The translations under genes and the position numbers were made by a program. 64,000 bases of DNA. Source: Flavobacterium sp. KJJ (GTDB taxonomy: Bacteria; Bacteroidota; Bacteroidia; Flavobacteriales; Flavobacteriaceae). Below the pieces are notes generated by a model. That model did not search any database and was not told the origin of the DNA. It saw only the letters and a program-made list of their open reading frames with translations. Shown one piece after another: positions 34,607-43,603 of this stretch (positions are counted from its first letter, which is position 1; the number at the start of each line of letters is the position of its first letter). Where the stretch lies: contig NZ_JARP01000001.1 of assembly GCF_000708595.2 (NCBI RefSeq), forward strand, positions 248,001 to 312,000. Direction: 5' to 3'.

Positions 34607-37039
34607 TTAATCTTTCCAATCGTATTTAGTTTTGCCACATCCTCCACATCTAATTTGTTTATTTACAGTATCGAAATTTCTTACTGAAACTTTAGTTTTT
34701 TTGCATTTCTCATCTTGACAGTTAAAAATGTTTTCCATTTCTTTGATATCTGCCCAAAAAGCTTTCAAATCACCTATTTTGGGATTAAAACGATTGTCAT
34801 GAGAAAGAAGATTTCCTAACACAGAAGAGCTTGCTACTCGATCTATAGTCGGAAATTGATTTTGTAAATCTTTACTCTTTGATCTTATTCTTGATTTTAA
34901 TTCATTAAGTAATTCATCTGGCATTCTTTTTTCATTTACTTCATTAAGTCTGAAACTTACTTTTACATCAAGATTAATGCATATTTCTTTTAAGGAATAT
35001 TCTAGATATTTCCTTAGTGGATTACCCAACCCATCAATTTCTGATCCTGCAATTTTTTTCTCAATTTTAGCTTTGAGTTCCCCTGTAGAGTCTTCAAAAT
35101 GGGTTCCTCTAGATTCTGTCCATTTTATTTCGTTAACAACCCAACCATTTTTTTTCGCTAATGGCTTTACCAAATTTCTAAACCATTCTTCTTCGTGAGT
35201 TAATAGTATAATTTGAAAATTTGAAAATTTTTCAAAAAGTAAATCGGCAAATCTCTTTCTGTGATTTGAGTCAAAACTAGAAATTACGTCATCCAATATT
35301 ATAAATTCATTTAAATGATTAAAAGCTTTAACTGATGCTAAAAAAAAAGAAATACCAAAACAATTAAGATGTGATTCACTAAAGTATTTTTGAGGTGGAG
35401 ATACCCAATCTCCATTGTATTTATATTGAATTGTTATACCATTAAGTTCATCTTCTTCACCAATAGTAATAATCTTTATTTCCTGAAATGGTTCATCAGG
35501 ATTCATATATTGATAGTATTCATTTATCTTGGTAGAAAATGAATTAATAAAGTTATCAAGTCCTTCTTTTTGAGCTTTTACAAATTCATTATAGATAATG
35601 GCAAGAGATGTACTTTGTTTTTTAAGGTTTTGACGATCTTCTTCAAGTGTTTTGATTTTTAAAAAAGCCTCTTTTGAAGATAAAATGTTTGAATAAATTT
35701 CAGTTATATTGTCCTTTTTAATTAATTCATTAATGTTTTTAAGTCTTTTAGCTAAGTTTTCTAAAAATAAAAAGTCGAATTTATTTAAAAAAATTTCCAT
35801 AACATTTTTAATCTTTTCCCCAGAGGTGACTTTTACGTAACTGGTACCTTCCATGATGTTGATTTTTTTCTTCAATGATTCCAGCTCTTTTTTTTCTTGC
35901 TCATTTTCTTGCAGTTTAAATATTGGATCCAATAACAAAAAATCAATTCTTTTACCTCTTTCGATAGTTGTAGCTTTAACCAACTCTTGAGACTTTTTAA
36001 AAGAAGTCAACTTTTGAGATGCTTCTTCTACCTCTTTAAGGCGTTCAGCGATTTCATTGCGTAAGTCATTAATATTTTTATGTTGTAAACAAAGTGGGCA
36101 ACTTTGTTTTTTATGATACTTTTGGATAATATTATCTCCTAGTTTTAAAAATTCGCCTATATAAGTTTTCATTATACCCTCAACATCTTCTGCAATTTTT
36201 TGAAATTCGTTGTAATAATTTAGATAATTTAGATTGATGTTTTCAATTTCTGATTGAATTCCACTAGAAACAGTTTGAATTTTTTCAATAAAGTTCTTTT
36301 CTTTAATAAGTTTTTCATTAGTTGCTAATTTTAGAGTTTCCAATAATAAATTTAAATCTTCAAAATTGGCCACTTTGATGTTAACGTTTAATGGAATTAT
36401 AATTGAATTTATAATGTCAAATAATTCTTGCTCTTGATTAGTAGAAACTGCAATTTTTTCAGCAAGAATTCTTTTTTGACCTAAAATTTGACCTTCAAAA
36501 TTTTGTGTTCTTATTTCTGTATTAATAGAAAAATATGCTTTTCTTAAAATTTCTTTCTTTTTAGTAATTTCAGAATAACCAATGATATCTGATAAGTATT
36601 TCAATTTATCTCCCTTTGTTATATCAACAAAATTATTTAAACTTTTATATCTTAAAATTAAGTTTTCTTCTTTTGAATCAATTAAGTATTGCTTAATTAA
36701 CTCTGTTTTAATTGTATAATCTTGTTCCAATTTTTCTTTTTTGAAAAAGAGTGTTTTTGAAGTATCTAAATCAGTTTTTTTATGAAATTTCAAGTTAATT
36801 TCAGCAACCTCACCTTTCTCTAGGTACGCATTTCTAAGAGCATCCTTTAAATCTATCTCTATACTTCCTAAATGCGAAACCTTATTGGTGTAAAACCATT
36901 CAATCGAATCAGAAATACTACTTTTTCCCATTCCATTATCGCCATAAAGTACAATAGATTTACCATTTAATTCTAATGATAATGTTTCTTTTACTCCTCG
37001 CAATCCTTTTATATCGATTTGTTTAAGTTTGTTTTTCAT
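34607..37039 (-). CDS. Rad50/RecF-like AAA (ABC-type) ATPase with zinc hook and C-terminal zinc ribbon
   Basis: An 810-residue SMC/RecF-class ATPase. Walker A is GDNGMGKSS (33-41). Long coiled-coil arms (about 180-310 and 320-500) surround a zinc-hook-like CPLC at 314-317. The signature-like segment is FSESHLNCFG (Ser554), Walker B is FIILDD (Asp583, Asp584), and the H-loop His615 is in LTHEEEWF. After the ATPase comes an extra domain (about 640-770; LRKYLEYSLKEIC and LGNLLSHDN) with no known name to me. The end is a zinc ribbon with Cys774, Cys779, Cys798 and Cys801. RloC, PtuA and similar defence ATPases share the ATPase class, but no nuclease motif could be assigned. It overlaps a 62-codon gene by 17 bp. 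Confidence 0.85.
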   Translation of the reverse strand: MKNKLKQIDIKGLRGVKETLSLELNGKSIVLYGDNGMGKSSISDSIEWFYTNKVSHLGSIEIDLKDALRNAYLEKGEVAEINLKFHKKTDLDTSKTLFFKKEKLEQDYTIKTELIKQYLIDSKEENLILRYKSLNNFVDITKGDKLKYLSDIIGYSEITKKKEILRKAYFSINTEIRTQNFEGQILGQKRILAEKIAVSTNQEQELFDIINSIIIPLNVNIKVANFEDLNLLLETLKLATNEKLIKEKNFIEKIQTVSSGIQSEIENINLNYLNYYNEFQKIAEDVEGIMKTYIGEFLKLGDNIIQKYHKKQSCPLCLQHKNINDLRNEIAERLKEVEEASQKLTSFKKSQELVKATTIERGKRIDFLLLDPIFKLQENEQEKKELESLKKKINIMEGTSYVKVTSGEKIKNVMEIFLNKFDFLFLENLAKRLKNINELIKKDNITEIYSNILSSKEAFLKIKTLEEDRQNLKKQSTSLAIIYNEFVKAQKEGLDNFINSFSTKINEYYQYMNPDEPFQEIKIITIGEEDELNGITIQYKYNGDWVSPPQKYFSESHLNCFGISFFLASVKAFNHLNEFIILDDVISSFDSNHRKRFADLLFEKFSNFQIILLTHEEEWFRNLVKPLAKKNGWVVNEIKWTESRGTHFEDSTGELKAKIEKKIAGSEIDGLGNPLRKYLEYSLKEICINLDVKVSFRLNEVNEKRMPDELLNELKSRIRSKSKDLQNQFPTIDRVASSSVLGNLLSHDNRFNPKIGDLKAFWADIKEMENIFNCQDEKCKKTKVSVRNFDTVNKQIRCGGCGKTKYDWKD

Positions 37040-37211
37040 CTTTTTTTCTTAATTGCTCTAGTCCATTTTTTATAGCTTTTTCACTTAGTAGGTCATCTTT
37101 GTAAAGTTGAGAGATTAATTGAGAAATTTTAGGGTCAACACCTTTTAGTGATTGTATAGTTTCAAAAAAGGAATCTAAAATTTCTTGACCGGATTTTACT
37201 TCTTTGCTCAT
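37023..37211 (-). CDS. Small charged helical protein, partner of the ATPase
   Basis: A 62-residue protein with no signal or membrane segment, rich in Lys, Glu, Gln and Leu. It is predicted as two or three amphipathic helices (GQEILDSFFETIQSLK and SEKAIKNGLEQLRKK). Its last 17 bp overlap the ATPase start region in another frame, so the two are translationally coupled and the peptide is probably a cofactor or regulator of the ATPase. No family recognised. A small helical partner beside a large coiled-coil ATPase is a layout often seen in accessory/defence loci; function here is inferred only. Confidence 0.7.
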   Translation of the reverse strand: MSKEVKSGQEILDSFFETIQSLKGVDPKISQLISQLYKDDLLSEKAIKNGLEQLRKKDEKQT

Positions 37212-37719
37212 TTTTTCTATTTAAAATATTTATATATTGTTGAATTATCAGATTATGCGCTTTTAAAACTAAATTTGTTTACTTGCCTTCTAATTAAATT
37301 TGAAAGAAAATTTATCAATCTTAAATTTTGTGCAAAAAGCTGTTTTTTCTCTTTTTTATTTATGACATCTTATCATAAATCAGTGCTTTTGGTGGAAGTA
37401 GTAGGCGTAAATGTAAACAAACATCGTCTTTAATTTAAATTAAACACTGCGTAAAAACACCTGATTTTATTTAAAATAATTTTGTTAAAAGTAAATACCA
37501 TTAATTGAATGATTTTACGGAAATCCATAAAAGTAAATTAAAACTCAGAAATCCCCCAGTTTCTGATAGAATTGAAAATACTTTTATAAATTAGAGCAAA
37601 AAAATGTAACGTATCCGAAGTTTCAATATAAATCCATTCCGTAAAACCAACAAAATCCCCACAAATAATCATAATGGTAATCTGATTACTTGAAACTGTG
37701 AACTGATTACTTTTTTTTG
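37212..37719. other. Intergenic region between the ATPase operon and prfA
   Basis: About 510 bp, very A+T rich. It must hold the divergent promoters. I see no ORF with gene-like composition, no tandem repeat and no strong hairpin; a 10-bp inverted pair (TTTTACGGAA / TTCCGTAAAA) lies about 120 bp apart. The plus-strand open frame at 37185-37433 looks like chance. Confidence 0.6.
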
Positions 37720-37728
37720 TAATTTTGC
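37720..37728 (+). promoter_or_regulatory. -7 box of prfA
   Basis: TAATTTTGC is a full TAnnTTTG element followed by C, 24 bp before the prfA ATG. The same nonamer precedes pyrF at 47676. No clear -33 box at the usual distance. Confidence 0.5.
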
Positions 37729-37751
37729 ACTCCAATAAAAGGAATTATAAA

Positions 37752-38828
37752 ATGTTAGATAGACTTCAAATAGTAAAACAACGTTTTGACGAGATTTCAG
37801 ATTTGATTATCCAGCCGGATGTTATTTCTGATCAGAAACGTTATGTGCAATTGAATCAAGAGTACAAAAACTTAAAAGCATTGGCTGAAAAGCGTGATGA
37901 ATATGTGCTTTTGATGGCTAATATAGATGAGGCAAACGAAATTATTGCGGATGGAAGTGATGCAGATATGACCGAAATGGCCAAAATGCAATTAGACGAA
38001 GCAAAAGAAAGATTGCCGGAACTTGAGGAAGAAATTAAATTTATGTTGATTCCTAAAGATCCTGAAGATGCTAAAAATGTTATGGTCGAGATTCGCGCCG
38101 GAACGGGTGGGGACGAGGCTAGTATTTTTGCTGGTGATTTATTCAGAATGTATACTAAATATTGCGAGAATAAAGGTTGGAGAACCTCGGTTGTCGATAT
38201 GAACGAAGGAACTTCTGGAGGTTTCAAAGAGGTTATTTTTGAAGTTTCTGGAGAAGATGTTTACGGAACTTTGAAGTTTGAAGCTGGTGTGCACCGTGTT
38301 CAGCGTGTGCCTCAGACAGAAACGCAAGGTCGTGTGCATACATCTGCAGCAACGGTTATGGTTTTACCAGAAGCAGAAGAGTTTGATGTTCAAATCGATA
38401 TGAATGATGTTCGTGTAGATTTCTTCTGTTCATCAGGACCTGGAGGACAATCGGTAAATACAACGAAATCTGCAGTACGTTTAACGCACATTCCGACAGG
38501 ATTAGTGGCGCAATGTCAAGATCAGAAATCGCAGCATAAAAATAAAGATAAGGCATTGAACGTTTTGCGTTCTCGTTTATACGAACAAGAATTGGCGAAG
38601 AAAGAAGCGGAAGATGCTACAAAACGTACCTCTCAGGTAAGTTCTGGTGACCGTTCGGCTAAAATTCGTACATACAACTATGCTCAAGGTCGTGTAACAG
38701 ATCACAGAGTTGGTTTGACTTTATACGATTTAGGAAATATCATGAATGGGGACATTCAGAAAATTGTTGCCGAATTACAATTGGTAAACAACATGGAGAA
38801 ATTGAAAGAGGCGTCTGAAGTTTTCTAA
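37752..38828 (+). CDS. prfA: Peptide chain release factor 1
   Basis: Recognises UAA and UAG stop codons and triggers peptide release on the ribosome. The protein is 358 residues from the ATG at 37752, the family's usual length. The earlier in-frame ATG at 37725 overlaps the -7 box and was not used. The GGQ motif is at 231-233 in [24 protein letters not shown], and the expected [15 protein letters not shown] and HKNKDKA segments flank it. The codon-recognition domain lies in the middle, around residues 180-200. A strong terminator follows. Confidence 0.98.
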   Translation: MLDRLQIVKQRFDEISDLIIQPDVISDQKRYVQLNQEYKNLKALAEKRDEYVLLMANIDEANEIIADGSDADMTEMAKMQLDEAKERLPELEEEIKFMLIPKDPEDAKNVMVEIRAGTGGDEASIFAGDLFRMYTKYCENKGWRTSVVDMNEGTSGGFKEVIFEVSGEDVYGTLKFEAGVHRVQRVPQTETQGRVHTSAATVMVLPEAEEFDVQIDMNDVRVDFFCSSGPGGQSVNTTKSAVRLTHIPTGLVAQCQDQKSQHKNKDKALNVLRSRLYEQELAKKEAEDATKRTSQVSSGDRSAKIRTYNYAQGRVTDHRVGLTLYDLGNIMNGDIQKIVAELQLVNNMEKLKEASEVF

Positions 38829-38885
38829 TTTTTTTAGACTTCTTAGAATTTTAGATAGTAGACTTCTTAAACTTTATATAATAGT

Positions 38886-38914
38886 AAAGCCGAACTTTTT
38901 GTTCGGCTTTTTTT
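38886..38914 (+). terminator. Terminator of prfA
   Basis: AAAGCCGAAC-TTTTT-GTTCGGCTTT followed by further T residues: a 10-bp stem, 5-nt loop and T run, 57 bp past the prfA stop. Confidence 0.9.
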
Positions 38915-39114
38915 ATGGCCAATTCACTCCCAAGCTTCTAAATGATATATTGAAAAAATGCAAGAACCTTCTTAAGAATTTTAAAAAAATCAGCATTTTA
39001 ACAGTAAATCCTAATAAATCTCTAGGAGGTTCCGTTTTTTTTGCTTTTTTTGTTGTTAAGTTCTTTTCTATTATTAGTAACAGAATTTATCAACCAACCA
39101 ACCAATTAAAATTT

Positions 39115-40446
39115 ATGAAGAGAACTTTATTATTATGTTGCTTCTTTGGAAGCTTTTTTTATGCGCGCGGGCAATCATATTTTGGGTTTAGAGATGATAA
39201 TTACGCTGGAATTCAGGCTGTATTATTTAACCCGTCTGCGATTGTAGATTCTAAATACAAAGCCGATGTTACTGTAGCTTCAGCAAGCGCGACGGTACAA
39301 AATGATTTGTACGGTCTTAATTTTCCAGAACTTTTAGACGGCAGTTATGATTTGCAGACGGATGCAAACAAACACATTAAATCCAATAATAGAGGAAATT
39401 TTAATGCCGATATTTTAGGGCCATCTTTTATGCTGAATCTGGCACCGACTCATGCTATTGCACTCTTTTCGAGAGTTCGCAGCGTAACCAATGTTATGGA
39501 TGTAAACGGAGAACTTGTTAATCAGGTAAATCAGGATATCGACGGATCTAAGAGTTTTTTATTTACAGGCGGAAGTCCGAATGCAGTCAGTAATTCCTGG
39601 GCTGAGATTGGCGCCAGCTATGCGACCGTTTTATTAGATCGCGAAGATCATTTTATAAAAGCCGGTATTACTTTAAAATATTTAATGGCAGGAACCAATG
39701 GATACATCAACGGAAACGATTTGAGTATTGCTTTTAATAAAAATGATGCTAACCCAGCTTTGAGCCAATATTACTCAACAGGAACGCTTAGAACGTCTGC
39801 AAGTTATGATTATGAAAACGGAAAAAATCCTGAGTTTGACGCCACTTCTGCAGGAGTAGGCGTTGATTTGGGTTTTACGTATGAATACCGCACAAACTGC
39901 CACACGTGTATTGGAAACCGATATAAATTGAAAGCAGCGGTTTCTATAACAGATATCGGAAAATTGAATTATAAAAATGCTATAGAAAACACCTATAACC
40001 TAACCGGAAGCGTAACGCAGGATGATATCGACAGTTCTGATAATATTTTCGAATTTTTTAATACGCATTATACCAAAACTTCATCAAGGAAAGGAGTTCA
40101 AGCGAATTTGCCAACAGCCCTGCACACCAATTTTGACTGGAATATTGATAATAGATTTTATTTGAATTTAAGTACAGATATCGGATTGGTCGATGCGAAA
40201 AAAATAAATGCAACCGCTATTGCCAATTCGGTTTCGTTTACGCCAAGATATGAAACAAGACAATTTAGTTTTTATCTTCCCGTAACCTGGATGGAATACA
40301 GCGGTACTCAAGTAGGAACCGGTTTTAGAGCGGGTCCGATATTTATTGGTTCTGGCTCACTGATTTCTAATTTGTTTTCAAATGATGCGAAAGCCTGTAA
40401 TTTATATGTTGGATTAAAACTTCCGATTTATCAAAATTACAATTAG
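39115..40446 (+). CDS. DUF5723 outer-membrane protein
   Basis: A 443-residue exported beta-barrel protein. The start is set at the ATG at 39115 (MKRTLLLCCFFGSFFYARGQ), which gives a signal peptide; the open frame reaches back to 38899, but that part contains the prfA terminator. The mature protein starts SYFGFRDDNYAGIQAVLFNPSAIVDSKYKADV, matching the PorP-like N-terminal pattern of DUF5723, followed by repeated amphipathic strands. It probably forms a barrel of unknown cargo; DUF5723 proteins are common in gliding and T9SS Bacteroidota. Confidence 0.82.
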   Translation: MKRTLLLCCFFGSFFYARGQSYFGFRDDNYAGIQAVLFNPSAIVDSKYKADVTVASASATVQNDLYGLNFPELLDGSYDLQTDANKHIKSNNRGNFNADILGPSFMLNLAPTHAIALFSRVRSVTNVMDVNGELVNQVNQDIDGSKSFLFTGGSPNAVSNSWAEIGASYATVLLDREDHFIKAGITLKYLMAGTNGYINGNDLSIAFNKNDANPALSQYYSTGTLRTSASYDYENGKNPEFDATSAGVGVDLGFTYEYRTNCHTCIGNRYKLKAAVSITDIGKLNYKNAIENTYNLTGSVTQDDIDSSDNIFEFFNTHYTKTSSRKGVQANLPTALHTNFDWNIDNRFYLNLSTDIGLVDAKKINATAIANSVSFTPRYETRQFSFYLPVTWMEYSGTQVGTGFRAGPIFIGSGSLISNLFSNDAKACNLYVGLKLPIYQNYN

Positions 40447-40502
40447 AAATGCGATCCCCGAGTCTCGGAACTAGAACTCATTTGCTGCGATTTTAAAATG
40501 AA

Positions 40503-40540
40503 AAGAGACTGTTTCACTAATGTGAGACAGTCTCTTTTTT
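40503..40540 (+). terminator. Terminator of the DUF5723 gene
   Basis: Stem AGAGACTGTTTCAC / GTGAGACAGTCTCT (one G-T pair) with T residues after it, 57 bp beyond the stop. Confidence 0.85.
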
Positions 40541-40576
40541 GGTTCAGATTAAGATAAATCTTTAAGTTTTTTTAAA

Positions 40577-40605
40577 CTTAGCAACTTAGTGTCTTAGTAT
40601 CTTAG
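40577..40605. repeat. Four CTTAG units with 8-bp period
   Basis: CTTAG occurs at exact 8-bp spacing (TTAG at 40578, 40586, 40594 and 40602). It lies in the 370-bp gap between the convergent DUF5723 gene and the stress island. Nothing else is seen in this gap apart from the DUF5723 terminator. Confidence 0.55.
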
Positions 40606-40817
40606 AACCTTTTTTGTGATAAAATATAGTGAAGGATATTAACTGTTTAACCGTTGTTTAAATTTAAAATTTTCAAAACGTATAAAGCAAGTTAGATACC
40701 TAGAAATACTCGTGTAAATTCAAAACATTTATATAGATTCGAGTAAACGTATACACCATTTTTCAATACTATTTCGCTAAACTTTTCCATAATACATAAT
40801 AAATTAAAGTTATACAA

Positions 40818-41189
40818 TTACTCTTCTGATGATTCGTGTTGTGATGATTCTTGATTAGGAGATTGATGATGCGGTTTTGATACCAAATTGGTAACAACTA
40901 ATTGTAAAAGAGAACCAAAAACGCCTTTAAGCATTGAATCGCTTTTTCCTACTACTAGTTTTTTTGCCAGAAACCCTAATCCAATACTTATTGCAGTTTG
41001 GGCTACATGACTTTTAAAACCTACCGTCTCATTAATTTCTTCAACCGTATTTCTGATAAGATTAAGAGGTTTTAAATTCTCTTTAATGCCATCAATTTCA
41101 TCCTTTATAGCGCACCATTCGGCATCTTGCCTAGTTTCTAACAGTGCTATTTGCTGATTTAATGTTTCAATTGTGTAAACAGTTTCCAT
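40818..41189 (-). CDS. Hypothetical protein, stress island member
   Basis: A 123-residue protein without signal peptide. The N-terminal part is charged and helical (LNQQIALLETRQDAEWCAIKDEIDGIKENL); the middle has a hydrophobic, glycine-containing stretch (AQTAISIGLGFLAKKLVVG) that may be a membrane helix; the end is a Ser/Gln/His-rich tail. It follows the holin-like protein gene by 27 bp on the same strand. Such short proteins beside phage-holin-like and YtxH genes occur in many Flavobacteriaceae; the role is unknown. Confidence 0.75.
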   Translation of the reverse strand: METVYTIETLNQQIALLETRQDAEWCAIKDEIDGIKENLKPLNLIRNTVEEINETVGFKSHVAQTAISIGLGFLAKKLVVGKSDSMLKGVFGSLLQLVVTNLVSKPHHQSPNQESSQHESSEE

Positions 41190-41216
41190 TACAGTCTTTT
41201 TTTATCAATTATTAAA

Positions 41217-41576
41217 TCAGTCTTTTGTTTCTTTTAATATGCTGGAAATAATCATATTTCCAAGAGGTGTTTTTATTAGCTTATGCTGTGTTTTAAGCAA
41301 TACAATTGCCACAACTAAGTAAAAAAGCGCCATGATAAAAAAACCGTAATAATACTCTCCAAGTTCTTTTCCAATCCACAGACTAAGTCCGATGTTAAGG
41401 AATAAGGTGAAAAATGCAACAACAGCTCCAACTGCTATCTTTGAAGTTAGTGATGAAACAACATCAGCTACAGAAGAAACTGTTTTAAGTTTAAGTAATT
41501 CTAAACTCGTTTTAGTATAATTCTCTGCTTTTTCATAAAGATTTAAATTGTCGTTTGTTGTTGCATTTGTTTCCAT
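41217..41576 (-). CDS. Holin-like (superfamily III / DUF1469-like) membrane protein
   Basis: A 119-residue inner-membrane protein. It has an amphipathic N-terminal helix (YEKAENYTKTSLELLKLKTVSSVADVVSSLTSK) followed by two transmembrane helices (IAVGAVVAFFTLFLNIGLSLWIG and YYGFFIMALFYLVVAIVLL). This is the pattern of the YqjE/Holin-X group. It is not evidence of a phage; such proteins often sit with YtxH and CsbD as envelope-stress genes, as they do here. Gap of 35 bp to the upstream YtxH gene. Confidence 0.8.
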   Translation of the reverse strand: METNATTNDNLNLYEKAENYTKTSLELLKLKTVSSVADVVSSLTSKIAVGAVVAFFTLFLNIGLSLWIGKELGEYYYGFFIMALFYLVVAIVLLKTQHKLIKTPLGNMIISSILKETKD

Positions 41577-41611
41577 AATAGAGGGTATTTATGATTTAAA
41601 AATTTCACTTT

Positions 41612-41896
41612 TTAATAGTTCGATTTTACAGTTTTTGCTTCATCTTTAATAGTGTTGAAGTCTTCTTTTGCTTGATTGAATTTTGCTTTTCCTTCTTCGA
41701 TAATATCTTTTCCGCTAGAAGTAATTGTGCTTACAACTCCATCAAATTTTGATTTTAAATTATCTCCGTAATCTTTAGATTTATCTGAGATTTTTTTTCT
41801 TGTGTTTGACCCTTTGTCTGGTGCGAATAATACACCTAAAAATGCTCCTGCAGCTGCAGCTCCTAAAATTCCTAAAATTGTGTTACTAGTTTTCAT
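41612..41896 (-). CDS. YtxH-domain protein
   Basis: A 94-residue protein with an N-terminal glycine/alanine-rich membrane-anchoring helix (GILGAAAAGAFLGVLFAPDKGSNTRKKI), typical of YtxH/GvpP-like stress proteins, followed by a long charged coiled-coil tail (GDNLKSKFDGVVSTI...KAKFNQAKEDFNTIKDEAKTVK). YtxH is a general stress gene in Bacillus. It belongs to the minus-strand stress island. Confidence 0.88.
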   Translation of the reverse strand: MKTSNTILGILGAAAAGAFLGVLFAPDKGSNTRKKISDKSKDYGDNLKSKFDGVVSTITSSGKDIIEEGKAKFNQAKEDFNTIKDEAKTVKSNY

Positions 41897-41943
41897 AATA
41901 TTTGATTTAGTGATTAATATAAATTATTTAATAATATTTGTTT

Positions 41944-42096
41944 TTAAATGTCTCGACCTTTGATAAGTCTGAATAGTACTGCGATAATAGCAATTACTAA
42001 TAATATGTGAATGATACTTCCGAAGCTGTACACGAAGAACCCAAGGGCCCAAAGTATAACCAAAATCACTGCGATTGTATATAATAAATTTGACAT
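41944..42096 (-). CDS. Lmo0937-family small membrane protein
   Basis: A 50-residue peptide too short for most ORF callers. It begins MSNLLYTIAVILVILWALGF and has two hydrophobic helices separated by VYSFGSIIH, then ends FRLIKGRDI. Length, two helices and the basic tail match the Lmo0937-type membrane proteins of Bacteroidota and Firmicutes, whose function is unknown. It lies 47 bp upstream of the YtxH gene and 34 bp downstream of the barrel protein gene, same strand, within the stress island. Confidence 0.85.
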   Translation of the reverse strand: MSNLLYTIAVILVILWALGFFVYSFGSIIHILLVIAIIAVLFRLIKGRDI

Positions 42097-42130
42097 GGTA
42101 TTTATATTTTAAGGGGTTAATTAATTATTC

Positions 42131-42778
42131 TTAATTCAATTTATACGATAAGTATAATGATAAGTTGCTGTTTTTAGCATCTGGAAAAGTGTAAGTTTGT
42201 CCTAGAACAGTTCTTTCTTTACCAATAGTTGTTAATCCGTAGTTGTAACGTAAACCAATACTAACTGGACTAAAATCTACTCCAACACCTGCTACAATAC
42301 CTGCATCAAATTTGTTTAAGTCATCTGTATCGATATCCTCATCAAAATTAGCTGATCCGTCTCCAGTTAATTTAGAACTTACAAGGTAAGATGCATATCC
42401 ACCAGCCTGAAGATTAAAGTTTTTAGTAATATTTACTCTTACTAATAATGGAACTTCGATATAGTTTAATTTGAATTTTGCATTTCCACTAGCTGCATCA
42501 TTGTTATATTCTAATTTTGAACCTCTTGTGGTAAACAAAATTTCTGGCTGAATAGCGACAAAATCTGATACTGGCAATGTGGCATAAACACCGGCATTAA
42601 AACCATATAAAATATTTTCGTCAGTTGCTTCATCATTGTCTGATAAAAAATTAGACATATTAAAACCTCCTTTTATACCAAACTCGGTATTTACATTATT
42701 GTCCTGAGCGTGAAGCATTCCAAATGAAGCTGTCATAAAAAGGGTTAAGGCGCATAAAAAATTTGATTGCAATTTCAT
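42131..42778 (-). CDS. Outer-membrane beta-barrel (porin-family) protein
   Basis: A 215-residue protein with signal peptide (ending MLHAQ) and an eight-stranded barrel layout of the PorT/OmpW-like type: FGIKGGFNMSNF, YGFNAGVYATLPVSDFVAIQPEILFTTRG, YIEVPLLVRVNI, and a final LSLYLSYKLN with the C-terminal strand. An acidic loop (DGSANFDEDIDTDDLNKFD) lies outside. It is a stress-island member; the ligand is unknown. Confidence 0.85.
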   Translation of the reverse strand: MKLQSNFLCALTLFMTASFGMLHAQDNNVNTEFGIKGGFNMSNFLSDNDEATDENILYGFNAGVYATLPVSDFVAIQPEILFTTRGSKLEYNNDAASGNAKFKLNYIEVPLLVRVNITKNFNLQAGGYASYLVSSKLTGDGSANFDEDIDTDDLNKFDAGIVAGVGVDFSPVSIGLRYNYGLTTIGKERTVLGQTYTFPDAKNSNLSLYLSYKLN

Positions 42779-42825
42779 AGTTAAAAAATTTAGTTAATAA
42801 TAATAATTTGTATAAAGGCTTTTAA

Positions 42826-43392
42826 TTAAACTCTGTTTTTAATTGTTTCAATTTCGCGTATCAATTCGTACTGTTGAGGCAAATATTGAAGCACTAATTT
42901 TAAAATGGTTTCATCATTAGTTTCAGTTGAAATTTTTTCGAACACTTTAATCTGTTCTGATAAATCTTCTGAAATCAAATTAAGAAACGTGGTATTAAAA
43001 TTTGAATCATTAGTATCAATCAATTTGTATAAATCTCTTTTATGAGCTGCATTTATATCTGTAATTATAATGAGCCTTTTATTAGCCATTTCATTTACTG
43101 TCTGCAGCAATTGATTCTGTTGATTTTCAATTTTTTTGCTTAATTCCTGTATCGAATTTTCTGAACGTTTTTGTTGTGCAATTTTACTTTTTGAAATAAT
43201 TGAATTACTTACATTTGCGACTGTTATAAAAAAATAAGTTTCAGCTTGCTCTGTATCATTCTTATTAAAAGTTTCCGATTTTAAAGGATTTATCTTTTGA
43301 TGTTCTTTCCTTTTACATGAAAAAGAAAATACGAAAATCAATAAGAAAAGGACTTTAAAAATAGTTGCTCTTAACAGGCGCATTGCTTTCAT
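42826..43392 (-). CDS. DUF4142-like lipoprotein
   Basis: A 188-residue protein with a lipoprotein signal (hydrophobic helix, then SFSC, Cys26). The body is a helical bundle: ETYFFITVANVSNSIISKSKIAQQ, a helix with QELSKKIENQQNQLLQTVNEMAN, and further helices. This is the layout of DUF4142 (ferritin-like four-helix bundle), although the usual His and Glu signature is not clear, so the family call is tentative. It is the first gene after the kinase terminator. Confidence 0.65.
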   Translation of the reverse strand: MKAMRLLRATIFKVLFLLIFVFSFSCKRKEHQKINPLKSETFNKNDTEQAETYFFITVANVSNSIISKSKIAQQKRSENSIQELSKKIENQQNQLLQTVNEMANKRLIIITDINAAHKRDLYKLIDTNDSNFNTTFLNLISEDLSEQIKVFEKISTETNDETILKLVLQYLPQQYELIREIETIKNRV

Positions 43393-43466
43393 TATTACTT
43401 CATAAAGTATTACATTACAAAGATGCTAACGAATACCTTCTTTTGCTTTACAGCATAAAAAAGAAA

Positions 43467-43500
43467 CGTTATATAATTCCCATAATGGATTTATATAACG
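43467..43500. terminator. Second hairpin upstream of the kinase terminator
   Basis: Perfect 10-bp A/T-rich stem CGTTATATAA / TTATATAACG with a 14-nt loop, followed by C and a T run on the plus strand and by a T-rich run on the minus strand. Confidence 0.55.
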
Positions 43501-43540
43501 CTTTTTACGCCTTTTTTCAGGCAGTTTTTAATACATGAAA

Positions 43541-43584
43541 AAAGCGTTTACTGTAAAAGATAACTCCTTTAATAGTAAACGCTT
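43541..43584 (-). terminator. Terminator of the kinase/regulator operon
   Basis: Perfect 11-bp stem AAGCGTTTACT / AGTAAACGCTT with a 21-nt loop and six T residues on the minus strand, 20 bp past the kinase stop. Confidence 0.75.
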
Positions 43585-43603
43585 GTCTTACAAATTGTAT
43601 GTT

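Noticed and set aside
37185-37433. Plus-strand open frame of 82 codons upstream of prfA
   Set aside because: It overlaps the start of the 62-residue ATPase partner and has a low-complexity Phe/Leu/Lys composition typical of chance A+T-rich frames.
41217-41576. Prophage remnant suggested by the holin-like protein
   Set aside because: No other phage gene is present; holin-like YqjE/Holin-X proteins are common in stress islands.
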